Positions 1 to 8,524 of a stretch of DNA of 64,000 bases are shown piece after piece (position 1 is the first letter of the stretch; every line of letters begins with the position of its first letter). Source of the stretch: Dehalobacter alkaniphilus. Its GTDB lineage: Bacteria > Bacillota > Desulfitobacteriia > Desulfitobacteriales > Syntrophobotulaceae. The position numbers were made by a program, and so were the translations under genes. The notes beneath the pieces were generated by a model. That model searched no databases, was not told the origin of the DNA, and saw nothing but the letters and a program-made list of their open reading frames with translations. The stretch lies in NCBI GenBank assembly GCA_040500365.1, contig CP148031.1, positions 372,001 through 436,000 of the forward strand. Direction: 5' to 3'.

Positions 1-1
1 G

Positions 2-667
2 ACAGTCGTCACAATTTCCGATACCGTGGGGGTCGGTATGCCCTGGAAGTGCGGAGAACTCATCCATAAGATTAAAGAAACGGTTAAACATATCGAAAAG
101 GTCCAATTGAGCGTTCATTGCCATAATGATTTAGGTCTGGCTGCTGCAAATTCTTTAACGGCTATAATTGCAGGTGCAGATCAAGTAGAAGGTACGATCA
201 ATGGTATTGGAGAGAGGGCTGGAAATGCTTCACTGGAGGAAATCATTACGGCTCTTTTTATGGAACAAAGTTCTGCGGGTATAAGCACGGGCGTTCAGAT
301 CAAAGAGATATACGAAACAAGTAAAATGGTATCCAGAATCACGGGGATACCCATTCCCAGATATAAGGCGGTTGTAGGAGAAAATATGTTTTGCCATGCA
401 TCGGGCATTCATCAGGACGGGGTGATTAAAGAGAAGATGACCTACGAACCATTCAGTCCTGAAATGATTGGAGCGCCTGCGGGAAAGATCGTTCTTACAG
501 CGAGGTCAGGCCGAAATGCCTTAAAGCATAAATTAAAAGAGCTTGGCATTGAGTATCGCCAAGCAGAATTGGAACAAATCTATGGAGCTTTTATTCAATT
601 GGCAGATAAGAAAAACAGATCGTTAACTGAACATGATCTTATCAGTTTAGTACCTTGTAACCCCTAA
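2..667 (+). CDS. leuA: 2-isopropylmalate synthase-like protein, 5' partial, C-terminus cut by a repeat element
   Basis: The frame is open from base 2, so the N-terminus lies outside the window. This is the HMGL-like TIM-barrel family that condenses acetyl-CoA with a 2-oxo acid; leucine synthesis is the most likely role. Seen: the metal-binding HCHNDLG motif, GIGERAGNASLEE, GIHQDGV, and the late-domain signature ARSGRNALKHKL followed by LADKKNRSLTEHDL. Classical LeuA continues about 130 residues further with a leucine-binding regulatory domain; this frame stops right after subdomain II. The last residues and the stop codon lie inside the terminal repeat of the element at 648-810, so the regulatory domain may have been removed. 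A naturally short paralogue, or a homocitrate/citramalate synthase relative, is the alternative. Confidence 0.8.
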   Translation, partial: TVVTISDTVGVGMPWKCGELIHKIKETVKHIEKVQLSVHCHNDLGLAAANSLTAIIAGADQVEGTINGIGERAGNASLEEIITALFMEQSSAGISTGVQIKEIYETSKMVSRITGIPIPRYKAVVGENMFCHASGIHQDGVIKEKMTYEPFSPEMIGAPAGKIVLTARSGRNALKHKLKELGIEYRQAELEQIYGAFIQLADKKNRSLTEHDLISLVPCNP

Positions 668-810
668 AATTGTAATATAATGGTGAGCAGATTTCTTTTA
701 AGACAAGGCGGAGGTTTGAGCCATACCGAGCGTATGGCGATTGACGACAACGCAGTATGAAAAGAAATCCGCCGCCAGGATATATAAGATTTAGGGGTTA
801 CATGGTACTA
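648..810. mobile_element. MITE-like element with terminal inverted repeats
   Basis: The left end (TAGTACC, two bases, then GTAACCCCTAAA) is repeated in inverted form at the right end (TTTAGGGGTTAC, two bases, then GGTACTA). The matching arms cover about 648-679 and 781-810. Between them is a second inverted pair, GATTTCTTT and AAAGAAATC, so the whole 163 bp could fold into a hairpin. It has no open frame. It supplies the stop codon of the leuA-like gene. Family unknown to me. Confidence 0.6.
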
Positions 811-849
811 GTCACTTTGTGACGTCTTTTATCTGAAACTTTTTGCTTG

Positions 850-1305
850 CTAAAGCTTTTTACGCAGACATATCAGCTGGGTGTAATCCCATCTGATTTT
901 TTTATAGAAGTCCAACGACGGTGTATTGTTTTTGTCAGCTAACAGCTGTAACCGGCTCGCACCTTTTTCTGCCGCCCATTCTTCGATCGAAGAAATCAGC
1001 TGTTTTCCCAGCCCTTTTCCGCGATGTTCCGCATCCACAATCATGTCTTCAATTAAAGCAACCGGCCCGCCCTCGGCAGTAGATACAAGCATTTGACATG
1101 TAACCATACCAATGATTTTATTATTCATAGCGGCAACAAGAATACAGCGGTTCGTGCTGTCATTCAGCATCATTTCCAAGCCGCCTCGTTGTTTTAACGC
1201 ATTGGCTTCAAAATCGTTTTCTATGGAGAATAAGATTGTCAGTAAGCGAATGAGATCTGGGATGTCGGTATCTTCAGCTTTTCTGATTGTGTAGTTTCGT
1301 AGCAT
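850..1305 (-). CDS. GNAT family N-acetyltransferase
   Basis: A 151-residue single-domain acetyltransferase that would move an acetyl group from acetyl-CoA to an unknown amine. The acetyl-CoA loop is visible as VDAEHRGKGLGKQLISSIEEWA (R/Q-x-x-G-x-G/A form), followed by the usual C-terminal pattern GASRLQLLADKNNTPSLDFYKK. I start at the ATG at 1305, which follows an AAGGAAG ribosome site by seven bases; the longer frame from a TTG at 1311 lacks that spacing. It stands alone, convergent with the leuA-like gene and divergent from the polyamine genes. Substrate cannot be told from sequence. Confidence 0.85.
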   Translation of the reverse strand: MLRNYTIRKAEDTDIPDLIRLLTILFSIENDFEANALKQRGGLEMMLNDSTNRCILVAAMNNKIIGMVTCQMLVSTAEGGPVALIEDMIVDAEHRGKGLGKQLISSIEEWAAEKGASRLQLLADKNNTPSLDFYKKIRWDYTQLICLRKKL

Positions 1306-1360
1306 AATCAAACTTCCTTAGCGTTCAACTTTTCCTTATTATAACATACATTTTACAACA

Positions 1361-1405
1361 GCCGAAAGCGTCCATCCATTACGGAGACTAACCCGAGCAA
1401 AGCTA
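1361..1405. repeat. dispersed repeat, copy 1
   Basis: About 45 bp, beginning GCCGAAAGCG and running through CCATCCATTACGGAGACTA to CCCGAGCAAAGCTA, recurs almost exactly at 4303-4347. Both copies are intergenic. Only the second copy retains an inverted partner arm, so this may be the end of a decayed element. Confidence 0.6.
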
Positions 1406-1438
1406 AATGAGTGTCGCTGCGGTGGTTATAGTGTTTTA

Positions 1439-1467
1439 TTGACAATGTCCGCATTGTCTACTATAGT
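1439..1467 (+). promoter_or_regulatory. sigma-A type promoter for the polyamine genes
   Basis: TTGACA at 1439-1444, a 17-bp spacer, then TATAGT at 1462-1467, about 50 bp before the decarboxylase start. The spacer contains an inverted ACAATG/CATTGT pair that overlaps the -35 box and could be an operator, but this is only inferred. Confidence 0.6.
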
Positions 1468-1519
1468 AACGTTGATAGTTTTATCAAGACACAGATCATA
1501 GCAGAGGGTGGAGATTTTT

Positions 1520-2971
1520 ATGCATTCAGCTTCCCAGGACAGAGCGCCTATTTATGAAGCCCTTCAAAAATATAAAGCAATGCGGATCGTACCGTTTGAT
1601 GTGCCTGGGCACAAACAAGGGAGAGGCAACCCGGAGCTCAGGGAGTTTCTCGGGGAAAGGTGCCTTTCTGTTGATGTCAATGCCATGAAACCTTTAGATA
1701 ATCTTGGACATCCTGTTTCGGTCATCAAAGAGGCAGAGGAACTTGCTGCGGATGCCTTTGATGCCTACCATGCTTTTTTTATGGTCAATGGAACGACCTC
1801 GGCAGTTCAGGCGATGATCATGAGCGTATGCAAACAGGGTGATAAGATCATTATGCCGCGCAATGTTCATAAAAGTGCCATTAATGCACTGATTATCAGT
1901 GGAGCCATCCCGGTATATGTGAATCCGGGAGTCAATAATGCGCTCGGCATACCTTTGGGAATGTCGATCAGCGAAGTGAAAAAAGCGATGGAGCAGCATC
2001 CCGATGCAAAGGCTATTTTTATTAATAATCCTACCTATTATGGAATATGTTCAGACTTAAAGACCATTACCGAACTTGCTCACCAAAAAGGTATGTTTGT
2101 ACTGGTTGATGAAGCCCATGGCACCCATTTTTACTTCGGTGAAAACCAACCGCTGAATGCCATGGCTGCAGGGGCAGATATGGCGGCGGTCAGTATGCAT
2201 AAAACTGGAGGAAGCTTAAGCCAAAGCTCTTTTTTGTTAATTGGCAGCCGTTTAAATATTGGACATGTCCGGCAGATTATTAATCTGACCCAGACGACCA
2301 GCGCTTCTTACCTGCTTTTGTCTTCTTTGGATATTTCCAGACGCAATCTTGCGCTTGACGGGAAAAATATCTTTGCCAAAGTAACTTCCCTGGCCAACTA
2401 TGGACGCGACGAAATTAACAAAATTGGCGGATATTATGCATTCTCGAAAGAACTGATCAATGGAGATTCAATTTTTGATTTTGATACGACCAAGCTTGTC
2501 GTACATACCCGGGATATAGGGCTTGCTGGAGTCGAGGTCTACGATATACTTCGGGACAATTACGATATCCAGATCGAATTCGGCGATATTGGAAATATTC
2601 TGGCGATTATCTCTGTCGGCGACAGGGCGCTGGCTTTGGAGCGTTTGGTCTCGTCTTTGTCGGAGATCAAAAGGCTTTATATGCGTGATAAGACAGGTAT
2701 GTTTGATCATGAGTACATTACGCCTGATGTCGTCATGGCTCCGCAGCGCGCGTTTTATTCAGAACAGCATTCCCTGCCTATAAGAAAGAGCGCGGGACAA
2801 ATCAGCGGGGAGTTTGTGATGGCCTATCCCCCGGGAATTCCAATACTCGCGCCTGGAGAGCGGATCACTGAGGAAATCATTGATTACATTGTCTATGCCA
2901 AGAGTAAAGGAAGTTTTCTTACCGGGACGGAAGATATGTTTATTGAAAATATCAGGGTTGTGGGGGAATGA
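1520..2971 (+). CDS. speA: Orn/Lys/Arg decarboxylase family protein (arginine decarboxylase-like)
   Basis: A 483-residue PLP enzyme of the fold I decarboxylase family, cytoplasmic. It begins with FDVPGHKQGRG, the family's N-terminal signature, and carries the PLP-lysine stretch SMHKTGGSLSQSS around residue 230, preceded by VDEAHGTHFYF. The C-terminal domain ends with the usual YPPGIPILAPGE and FLTGTED pattern. I prefer the ATG at 1520, seven bases after GAGGGTGGAG, over the upstream in-frame GTG at 1508. The spermidine synthase gene begins three bases after its stop, so the pair is one operon making polyamines. Specificity (arginine, lysine or ornithine) is not decided by sequence; arginine is the usual case for this neighbour pairing. 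Confidence 0.9.
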   Translation: MHSASQDRAPIYEALQKYKAMRIVPFDVPGHKQGRGNPELREFLGERCLSVDVNAMKPLDNLGHPVSVIKEAEELAADAFDAYHAFFMVNGTTSAVQAMIMSVCKQGDKIIMPRNVHKSAINALIISGAIPVYVNPGVNNALGIPLGMSISEVKKAMEQHPDAKAIFINNPTYYGICSDLKTITELAHQKGMFVLVDEAHGTHFYFGENQPLNAMAAGADMAAVSMHKTGGSLSQSSFLLIGSRLNIGHVRQIINLTQTTSASYLLLSSLDISRRNLALDGKNIFAKVTSLANYGRDEINKIGGYYAFSKELINGDSIFDFDTTKLVVHTRDIGLAGVEVYDILRDNYDIQIEFGDIGNILAIISVGDRALALERLVSSLSEIKRLYMRDKTGMFDHEYITPDVVMAPQRAFYSEQHSLPIRKSAGQISGEFVMAYPPGIPILAPGERITEEIIDYIVYAKSKGSFLTGTEDMFIENIRVVGE

Positions 2972-2974
2972 AAT

Positions 2975-3829
2975 ATGGAATTATGGTATACGGAACAGCA
3001 TACCCAAAACGTCCGTTTTACCATCAAAGTCGATGAACAGCTCTATAACGGACAGAGTGAATACCAACGAATTGACGTCTTTAAGTCCAAGGAGTTCGGC
3101 ACGTTCTTAACGCTGGATGGGCTGATGATGGTTACAGAAAAAGACGAATTTATTTATCATGATATGATTGTGCATGTCCCTATGGCAACGAATCCAGGGA
3201 TTAAGAACGTCATGGTTATTGGTGCCGGAGATGGCGGCACTGTCAGAGAGCTTACCCGTTATAACGGGATTGAAAACATCGATATGGTGGAAATTGACAA
3301 GATGGTGGTCGACGTGTGCCGGGAATATCTGCCTCAGACAGCCAGCAAGCTAGATGACCCCAGGGTGCATCTTTATTTTGAGGACGGACTGAGATTTGTC
3401 CGTTCCAAGGAGAACACCTATGACCTTGTGATTGTTGATTCTACCGATCCATTCGGGCCGGGGGAAGGACTCTTTACCAGAGAGTTTTATGGCAACTGCT
3501 TTAAAGCCTTAAAAGAAGACGGCATTCTGGTCAATCAGCATGAAAGCCCTTACTATGATGCGTATGCGCAGGCCATGCAAAGGGCCCATAAACGCATTCA
3601 GGAATATTTCCCGATTTGTAAGGTATATCAGGCCCATATTCCAACCTATCCTTCGGGCCACTGGTTATTTGGTTTTGCTTCTAAAAAATATGACCCAGTA
3701 ATGGATGTCAAAGAAGAAACCTGGAATCAACTCGGGATCAAAACAAGGTATTATAATACGGATATCCACAAAGGAAGCTTTGCGCTTCCGACTTATGTGA
3801 AGGACCTCTTGACAGATACCGCGGAGTAA
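2975..3829 (+). CDS. speE: polyamine aminopropyltransferase (spermidine synthase)
   Basis: A 284-residue enzyme that transfers an aminopropyl group from decarboxylated S-adenosylmethionine to putrescine. Seen: the N-terminal beta domain (MELWYTEQHTQNVRF), the SAM-binding GAGDGGTVREL around residue 84, the acidic VEIDKMVVDVCREYLP, and the catalytic DSTDPFGPGEGLF. Length equals that of the B. subtilis enzyme class. It follows the decarboxylase by three bases and is probably translated from the same message. No adenosylmethionine decarboxylase gene lies in the window. Confidence 0.95.
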   Translation: MELWYTEQHTQNVRFTIKVDEQLYNGQSEYQRIDVFKSKEFGTFLTLDGLMMVTEKDEFIYHDMIVHVPMATNPGIKNVMVIGAGDGGTVRELTRYNGIENIDMVEIDKMVVDVCREYLPQTASKLDDPRVHLYFEDGLRFVRSKENTYDLVIVDSTDPFGPGEGLFTREFYGNCFKALKEDGILVNQHESPYYDAYAQAMQRAHKRIQEYFPICKVYQAHIPTYPSGHWLFGFASKKYDPVMDVKEETWNQLGIKTRYYNTDIHKGSFALPTYVKDLLTDTAE

Positions 3830-3884
3830 AAGCAGAGTGATATCAGTACGTGCACACTTTTCAGTAATGACATATTGCATAAAT

Positions 3885-3922
3885 AATCGCCCTGGAGCTC
3901 AAGAGACTTCAGGGCGATTTAA
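3885..3922 (+). terminator. rho-independent terminator after speE
   Basis: AATCGCCCTG and CAGGGCGATT form a 10-bp perfect stem over a 15-base loop, followed by a short T-rich tail. It ends the polyamine operon. Confidence 0.7.
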
Positions 3923-4005
3923 TTCTGACACTGTGTTTGGGTAATTCTGTGGACTAAAGACTAACTAAAATATTTTTGGGCCTGTCTGCGTGCCACAATA
4001 TCCGC

Positions 4006-4021
4006 GTGCCATGGATGGCAC
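4006..4021. repeat. short palindrome of the GCCATCC-type family
   Basis: GTGCCATGGATGGCAC is an imperfect palindrome of a type that recurs in the cassette array and around the rRNA genes (see findings). The surrounding stretch 3923-4229 has no supportable gene. Confidence 0.5.
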
Positions 4022-4229
4022 AATCCGAAGAAAGAGCCGCGCTTCGCCATCCAGGCTCCGCTCGTCGCGGAACTGTGATACGCAGACTGATCAGAGGGTT
4101 ATTCAAGCAGGTCTGCATGTCAGAATACAGCTCGTTATTTGTGTAGTAACTTTAAGAACTTTTACTAGACAGCGATTCCAAAACAAGGTTAACTTCAAAA
4201 AAACTTTCATAAACTCCAGATTAGGTCTT

Positions 4230-4347
4230 CGTAATGGATGGCCAGCGCCAAGCGGAGCATGGATTGCGGAGCGCGGCTGTTTGTGCCAGGGAGGGCACAA
4301 GAGCCGAAAGCGGCCATCCATTACGGAGACTAGCCCGAGCAAAGCTA
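4230..4347. repeat. inverted-repeat element containing dispersed repeat copy 2
   Basis: CGTAATGGATGGCC at 4230-4243 is the exact complement of GGCCATCCATTACG at 4312-4325, enclosing about 68 bp of GC-rich DNA with its own small hairpins. The right arm lies inside the 45-bp repeat (4303-4347) shared with 1361-1405. No coding frame here is convincing. Confidence 0.6.
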
Positions 4348-4381
4348 TCATTGTTCTCAACGGGATATAGAAATCGGTCTG

Positions 4382-4737
4382 CTAGGCATTTAAATGCTTC
4401 TGTAAAGTTTCGATATGGTGATACTCATCGCTTAAATTCTTTTGGATTACAGCGAGTGTTTCGGGCTCCCATTTCGCTGAATTGATGATTTTCTGATAGT
4501 CGGTCACGGCTTTTTGTTCTGTCCAGATCCCGGCATTCAGCATTGATTTTTCTCCCCGCAGGCGGCTGAAAAGACCAATGAACTTCCGACAAGCCAGAAT
4601 AACCACCGTAAAGGGCTTGGGCTCCAGCCATATTCATAAAGTTTGATCTGATAATCCTGGACATGGGTCATCTCATTGGCCATGGCCTGAATGATCAATG
4701 ATAGATCAATTATATCGGCTGGAAAAGTAAGGTACAA
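4382..4737 (-). pseudogene. Coq7-like ferritin-fold protein, frameshifted
   Basis: Two overlapping minus-strand frames together make one protein. The first (from 4737) reads ANEMTHVQDYQIKLYEYGW and WLFWLVGSS; the second (to 4382) continues GEKSMLNAGIWTEQKAV, then DEYHHIETLQKHL. The E...H and E-Y-H-H-I-E patterns are those of the di-iron demethoxyubiquinone hydroxylase/Coq7 family. The reading frame must change near 4560-4600, so the gene is broken unless there is a sequencing error. Its N-terminus also looks short for the family. Confidence 0.6.
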
Positions 4738-5053
4738 GAACCATCCTTTGATAATTTTCTGGTTTTAATTAATAAGCATTTAAGTTATGATGTAAATGGA
4801 AATAGTATAAAGGTCCTAGGAGAAAAGGCCAAAGTCCCGGATAAATAGCCTATTAGTCCTATTGGCCCGAATGGTTCGAAGAATCGAGCCAGATCAGTTA
4901 TTAAATACTTCGTATTTTTAACACAATCACGACAAATTTTATCTAAAATATTCCAGAAACGATCAAAAAAAAATAAAGGATATAAAATTTTTTTCAAGAA
5001 TTAATCAATTAAAATATTTCCACAAAAAATAAAAAATGGGATAAAAAGGAATT
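4738..5053. other. AT-rich intergenic stretch
   Basis: 316 bp between the broken Coq7-like gene and the diguanylate cyclase. A 70-codon minus-strand frame is present but has no recognisable motif or ribosome site. I see no further structure beyond A/T runs. Confidence 0.4.
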
Positions 5054-6199
5054 ATGGACGAGATCAATCGGTATAAGGATAATTGGAGACGAAAACTTTT
5101 TTTGTATAATGCCTGTATAATCGGAGCTTTTGTTATTGTCTATTTGTTTATTGGGGATAATGATAAGCTGTTTTTTTGGCTGCCAATCATTATTATTTTG
5201 TTTATATTCTCCTTTACTTTAAATGTGGGGATGCATAAGGAGATTCATAAAAAACGAATGATAGAAAATGCCTTGAAGCAAAGTGAAGCGTTGTACCGTG
5301 GGGTAATAAATAATGCAGCCGCAGGAATTGCCTTGCTGAACCAGGATGGGCATTATCATTACGTAAATGCGACCCTGTGCCGGATGACTGGTTTCTCACA
5401 GGAAGAGTTAATAAGGTTAACCTTTTTTGATTCGATTGTGCCTGAGGACCGGCAGGAGAGCATCATACATTGCAGGGAAGTATGGGAAGGCAAAGACGCG
5501 TGGAAGAAATGTGAGAAACAATTCCGATGCAAAGACGGACAGTCTTTATGGGCGGAAATCAATTTATCCACAGTTCGTGACAGCGAAGATAATGTTATTC
5601 ATCTAATCATGATTGTTCTGGACATTACGGTCAGGAAAAAGTTGGAGAAGGAATTGCTGCACCAGGCAACCACAGACTTCCTGACGGGCATTGACAACAG
5701 GCTTGCTTTTATGCAAAAAGCGCAGGAAGAATTTTCGCGCTCGGAGAGATATAAGCGGAATTTTACGATGCTTTTGATTGATATTGATAAATTTAAAAGT
5801 GTGAATGATCAGTATGGACATCTGGTCGGTGATCGGGTGCTAAAAGAGGTCGTCAAAGCTTTTAAGCTGGTTTTGCGCGATATGGATATCCTGGCCCGGA
5901 TCGGGGGAGAGGAATTCGCGGTAATTCCAGTAGAATCCGACCTTATAATGGCCCAAGCTGTAGCCGAGAGAATCCAGCAGAAAGTCCTTGATGTCGTCAT
6001 AGAAATGGAAAATACAGAAAAGATCCAGGTTTCTGTCAGCATCGGAATTGCTGAAAAGAAAGAACTGGACCTCGGTGTTGATAATATATTCAAAAGAGCG
6101 GATGATGCACTTTATGAGGCTAAAAACACAGGCCGGAACAGGATTGTCGTAGGAAACGAATTAGTTGAAGATATGGGAGTTTGTTATGGTGATCCATGA
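5054..6199 (+). CDS. membrane diguanylate cyclase with PAS sensor (GGDEF)
   Basis: 381 residues. Two hydrophobic segments (about 17-35 and 42-58) anchor the N-terminus, followed by a PAS domain (about 75-200; ALYRGVINNAAAGIALL, then DITVRKKLEKEL) and a GGDEF domain (about 205-370). The active-site loop reads GGEEF, with an intact inhibitory I-site RDMD five residues before it, so it should make cyclic di-GMP and be product-inhibited. The start follows AAAAAGGAATT. The next gene overlaps its last 14 bases in another frame, suggesting co-translation. Its signal is unknown. Confidence 0.9.
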   Translation: MDEINRYKDNWRRKLFLYNACIIGAFVIVYLFIGDNDKLFFWLPIIIILFIFSFTLNVGMHKEIHKKRMIENALKQSEALYRGVINNAAAGIALLNQDGHYHYVNATLCRMTGFSQEELIRLTFFDSIVPEDRQESIIHCREVWEGKDAWKKCEKQFRCKDGQSLWAEINLSTVRDSEDNVIHLIMIVLDITVRKKLEKELLHQATTDFLTGIDNRLAFMQKAQEEFSRSERYKRNFTMLLIDIDKFKSVNDQYGHLVGDRVLKEVVKAFKLVLRDMDILARIGGEEFAVIPVESDLIMAQAVAERIQQKVLDVVIEMENTEKIQVSVSIGIAEKKELDLGVDNIFKRADDALYEAKNTGRNRIVVGNELVEDMGVCYGDP

Positions 6200-6818
6200 T
6201 ATAACGATCCCGCTTTTTCCGGGAATGGTTTCTTATCCCGGGGATCCGCCGTTTCAATCAGAACCGGTGTATTCCCTAGACAAGGATGGATATCGTCTTT
6301 CGATGCTTTCGATGGGCTCCCATTGTGGAACCCATCTTGATGCGCCGTCTCATTGCCTAACAGGAGGAGGATCTGTTGACAGGATTCCTCTGGAGTTGCT
6401 TATCGGAGCGGCCAGGGTAATTGAAGTGGCGGCTGCGGGGAGTATCCTGCCTGACCATCTGATCCCCAAAGGAATCCGAGAAGGGGAAAGGATCTTATTC
6501 AAAACCCGGAACTCAGGCCTTTTAAAGGACAATGCGTTTCAGCCGGAGTATACATATCTTTCTTCCGAAGCCGCTGAATACCTTGCAGCCAAAAAAGTAC
6601 AATTGGTTGGGATCGATTACTTGTCCATTGATGATTCTACGAGCAGCGCTTATTCAAGTCATACCATTCTGCTTTCCGGAAACAGTGCAGTATTAGAAGG
6701 ACTAGACTTATCGGAAGTTAATGAGGGAGATTACTTTCTTGTTGCACTGCCTCTAAAAATAAGAGACTGCGACGGCAGTCCCGTAAGAGCGGTTTTAATT
6801 GAAGGAATGAATCCATAA
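6186..6818 (+). CDS. cyclase family protein (kynurenine formamidase-like metal hydrolase)
   Basis: A 210-residue member of the family that includes KynB arylformamidase and isatin hydrolase. The metal-binding signature HCGTHLDAPSH is present about 45 residues in, with GIDYLSIDD further on. I use the ATG at 6186, five bases after GGGAG; the frame is open to 6165 but the upstream codons are inside the previous gene and unconserved. It overlaps the diguanylate cyclase gene by 14 bp. No tryptophan catabolism genes are nearby, so the true substrate is uncertain. Confidence 0.8.
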   Translation: MVIHDITIPLFPGMVSYPGDPPFQSEPVYSLDKDGYRLSMLSMGSHCGTHLDAPSHCLTGGGSVDRIPLELLIGAARVIEVAAAGSILPDHLIPKGIREGERILFKTRNSGLLKDNAFQPEYTYLSSEAAEYLAAKKVQLVGIDYLSIDDSTSSAYSSHTILLSGNSAVLEGLDLSEVNEGDYFLVALPLKIRDCDGSPVRAVLIEGMNP

Positions 6819-6826
6819 ACAATCAA

Positions 6827-7156
6827 TCAGGGAGAAAGATGTTCGAGCCCCTGGGTCAGTATCCGATAAACATGATCGTCACTCAAAGAATAAATACTTG
6901 TCTTACCGGCCCGGCGTACCTTGACCAATTTGTATTGCCGGAGAATCCTCAATTGGTGGGAGACGGCCGACTGGCTCATACCTAAAATTTCTGCCAGTTC
7001 ATTTACATAGAGCTCATGATCCAATAATGCAAAAAGGATACGTATTCTGGAGAAATCCGCAAATACCTTATAGAAGTCTGCCAGTTCCATCGATAATTCT
7101 ATACCTGGAATGTGTTTCTGGGGCTGTTCCGGGACAGGGGCGTGAAATACCGACAT
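6827..7156 (-). CDS. ArsR/SmtB family transcriptional repressor
   Basis: A 109-residue winged-helix repressor. The recognition helix reads MSQSAVSHQLRILRQYKLVKVRRAG, then the wing. The last helix, DDHVYRILTQGLEHL, has the D/H...H spacing of the alpha-5 metal site of zinc/cobalt sensors (SmtB, CzrA, NmtR type), while the ArsR alpha-3 CVC motif is absent. The start follows GGAGG by about eight bases. A near-perfect palindrome just upstream (7193-7218) is its likely operator. No metal exporter adjoins it. Confidence 0.88.
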   Translation of the reverse strand: MSVFHAPVPEQPQKHIPGIELSMELADFYKVFADFSRIRILFALLDHELYVNELAEILGMSQSAVSHQLRILRQYKLVKVRRAGKTSIYSLSDDHVYRILTQGLEHLSP

Positions 7157-7192
7157 TTTGGCCGCCTCCTAAAGCAAAATAAATGAGTGATG

Positions 7193-7218
7193 TACATATG
7201 CGCATATATGCATATGTA
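7193..7218. promoter_or_regulatory. ArsR/SmtB-type operator
   Basis: TACATATGC, eight bases, then GCATATGTA: a 9-bp perfect inverted repeat in the AT-rich style bound by SmtB/CzrA repressors. It lies 37 bp upstream of the ArsR start and fits autoregulation. Confidence 0.65.
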
Positions 7219-7271
7219 CATATTTATAATACTAAGTGTTGTAGGGACTGTCAATACCTTTGAGGCAAAAG

Positions 7272-8357
7272 TCATTTGAATCTTCCAGGTTTGAATATAC
7301 TGTTGAAGCTATCCCTGAACTGCGTAAACAGCAGCCCTCCGAGGAAGATCAGCCCAGCAAATCCGATCAAAGGATATATGGCAGAGACTGCCGCGGAAAA
7401 ACCGTACTGGGCAGCGATAATTGCACCGATGGAAGCAAGGGTAGCACCAAGAATCCTTTGCTTGTTATCGTAAGCAATCCTGGCTGTAAAGCCGTAGAGA
7501 ATACTTACGGCAGTTGTATAGATTTCCAGAAGCAAAATTAGCCCGTAAGCATACCCTACCAGTGGATTCAGTCTGGTAGCGAGAAATACCATGGGAACCT
7601 GAAAAGGAAGAATTTCCGGAGACCCGCAGATAATTGCCAGATTAATTGCCAGAATCCCGGCACCCAGGCCTAGACCACCCAGCAGGCCACCCCAAACAAG
7701 ACTCTTTTCACTCCGGCCTTCCACACCTAAAGGGGACAGGATAGCTACAGAAAGTACAATATTATAAGAAACATAGAGTATAGCTGCCGTGGACCAATGG
7801 GTTGCTGTCGGAGATTCTAACGATCCAAGCAGTGCAATTTTGGATGGCGTGATTGGATCGAGGACAATCGAGATTATAGCAACACTGAAGACGGCAAGAA
7901 GCAGAAAAGGTACAACCAAACCAATGGCGCGTATGACGTTTCTGACCCCGGAAATGACGGTGAGAAACGCAAGCAGAATAACGGTAATACTGCCCAGAAG
8001 CGGGGAAAAGCCAAGCTGCTCTTCAACGACAGCTCCGGATCCCGCAGCCATGACGATCAGGACACCCAAGAAGCTTAAGGTAATAAACCAATCCATTAAA
8101 ATCCCAAGAGGCTTCCCAAATGTGAATCTGACCAGTTCCAGGTGCGAATCGGCATTTTGTTCTCTGGATATCCGCATGATGAGAATCCCAAAATAACAAA
8201 ATAAGACAGTGCACACGGCGATACCGGCAAAACCTTTTGTTCCAAATACAGTAAAGAATTGGAGAACCTCCTGTCCGGTCGCAAACCCTGCTCCGACAAT
8301 TGTTCCGATGAAGGCGGCTGCAATTGAAACTGTGGAAAACTGTTTTGTATTTTTCAT
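7272..8357 (-). CDS. YkvI-like integral membrane transporter
   Basis: 361 residues with about ten hydrophobic segments. The N-terminal IAAAFIGTIVGAGFATGQEV, with its unwound GAGFATGQE in the first helix, marks the YkvI group of the amino acid-polyamine-organocation (LeuT-fold) superfamily. No periplasmic domain is seen. It lies downstream of nothing on its own strand and is convergent to no gene, so it is probably a single transcript from about 8400. The substrate is unknown for the family. Confidence 0.8.
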   Translation of the reverse strand: MKNTKQFSTVSIAAAFIGTIVGAGFATGQEVLQFFTVFGTKGFAGIAVCTVLFCYFGILIMRISREQNADSHLELVRFTFGKPLGILMDWFITLSFLGVLIVMAAGSGAVVEEQLGFSPLLGSITVILLAFLTVISGVRNVIRAIGLVVPFLLLAVFSVAIISIVLDPITPSKIALLGSLESPTATHWSTAAILYVSYNIVLSVAILSPLGVEGRSEKSLVWGGLLGGLGLGAGILAINLAIICGSPEILPFQVPMVFLATRLNPLVGYAYGLILLLEIYTTAVSILYGFTARIAYDNKQRILGATLASIGAIIAAQYGFSAAVSAIYPLIGFAGLIFLGGLLFTQFRDSFNSIFKPGRFK

Positions 8358-8524
8358 ACTTCACCTGCTTTCCCTCTGAACATAGGGTTCTAGGAACAAT
8401 ATCCTTAAAGATTATTATGTTAAATATCTCTGGAAATGAACTTCAACGCATGCAGAATAGGTAATAATGGTGTAGAATAATATAGGCACAAAGGAATTAG
8501 TTTGAATGCTTATGGGGGGTAAAA

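Noticed and set aside
4785..4997. 70-codon minus-strand frame in the AT-rich intergenic stretch
   Set aside because: No motif, no ribosome site and composition typical of non-coding DNA.
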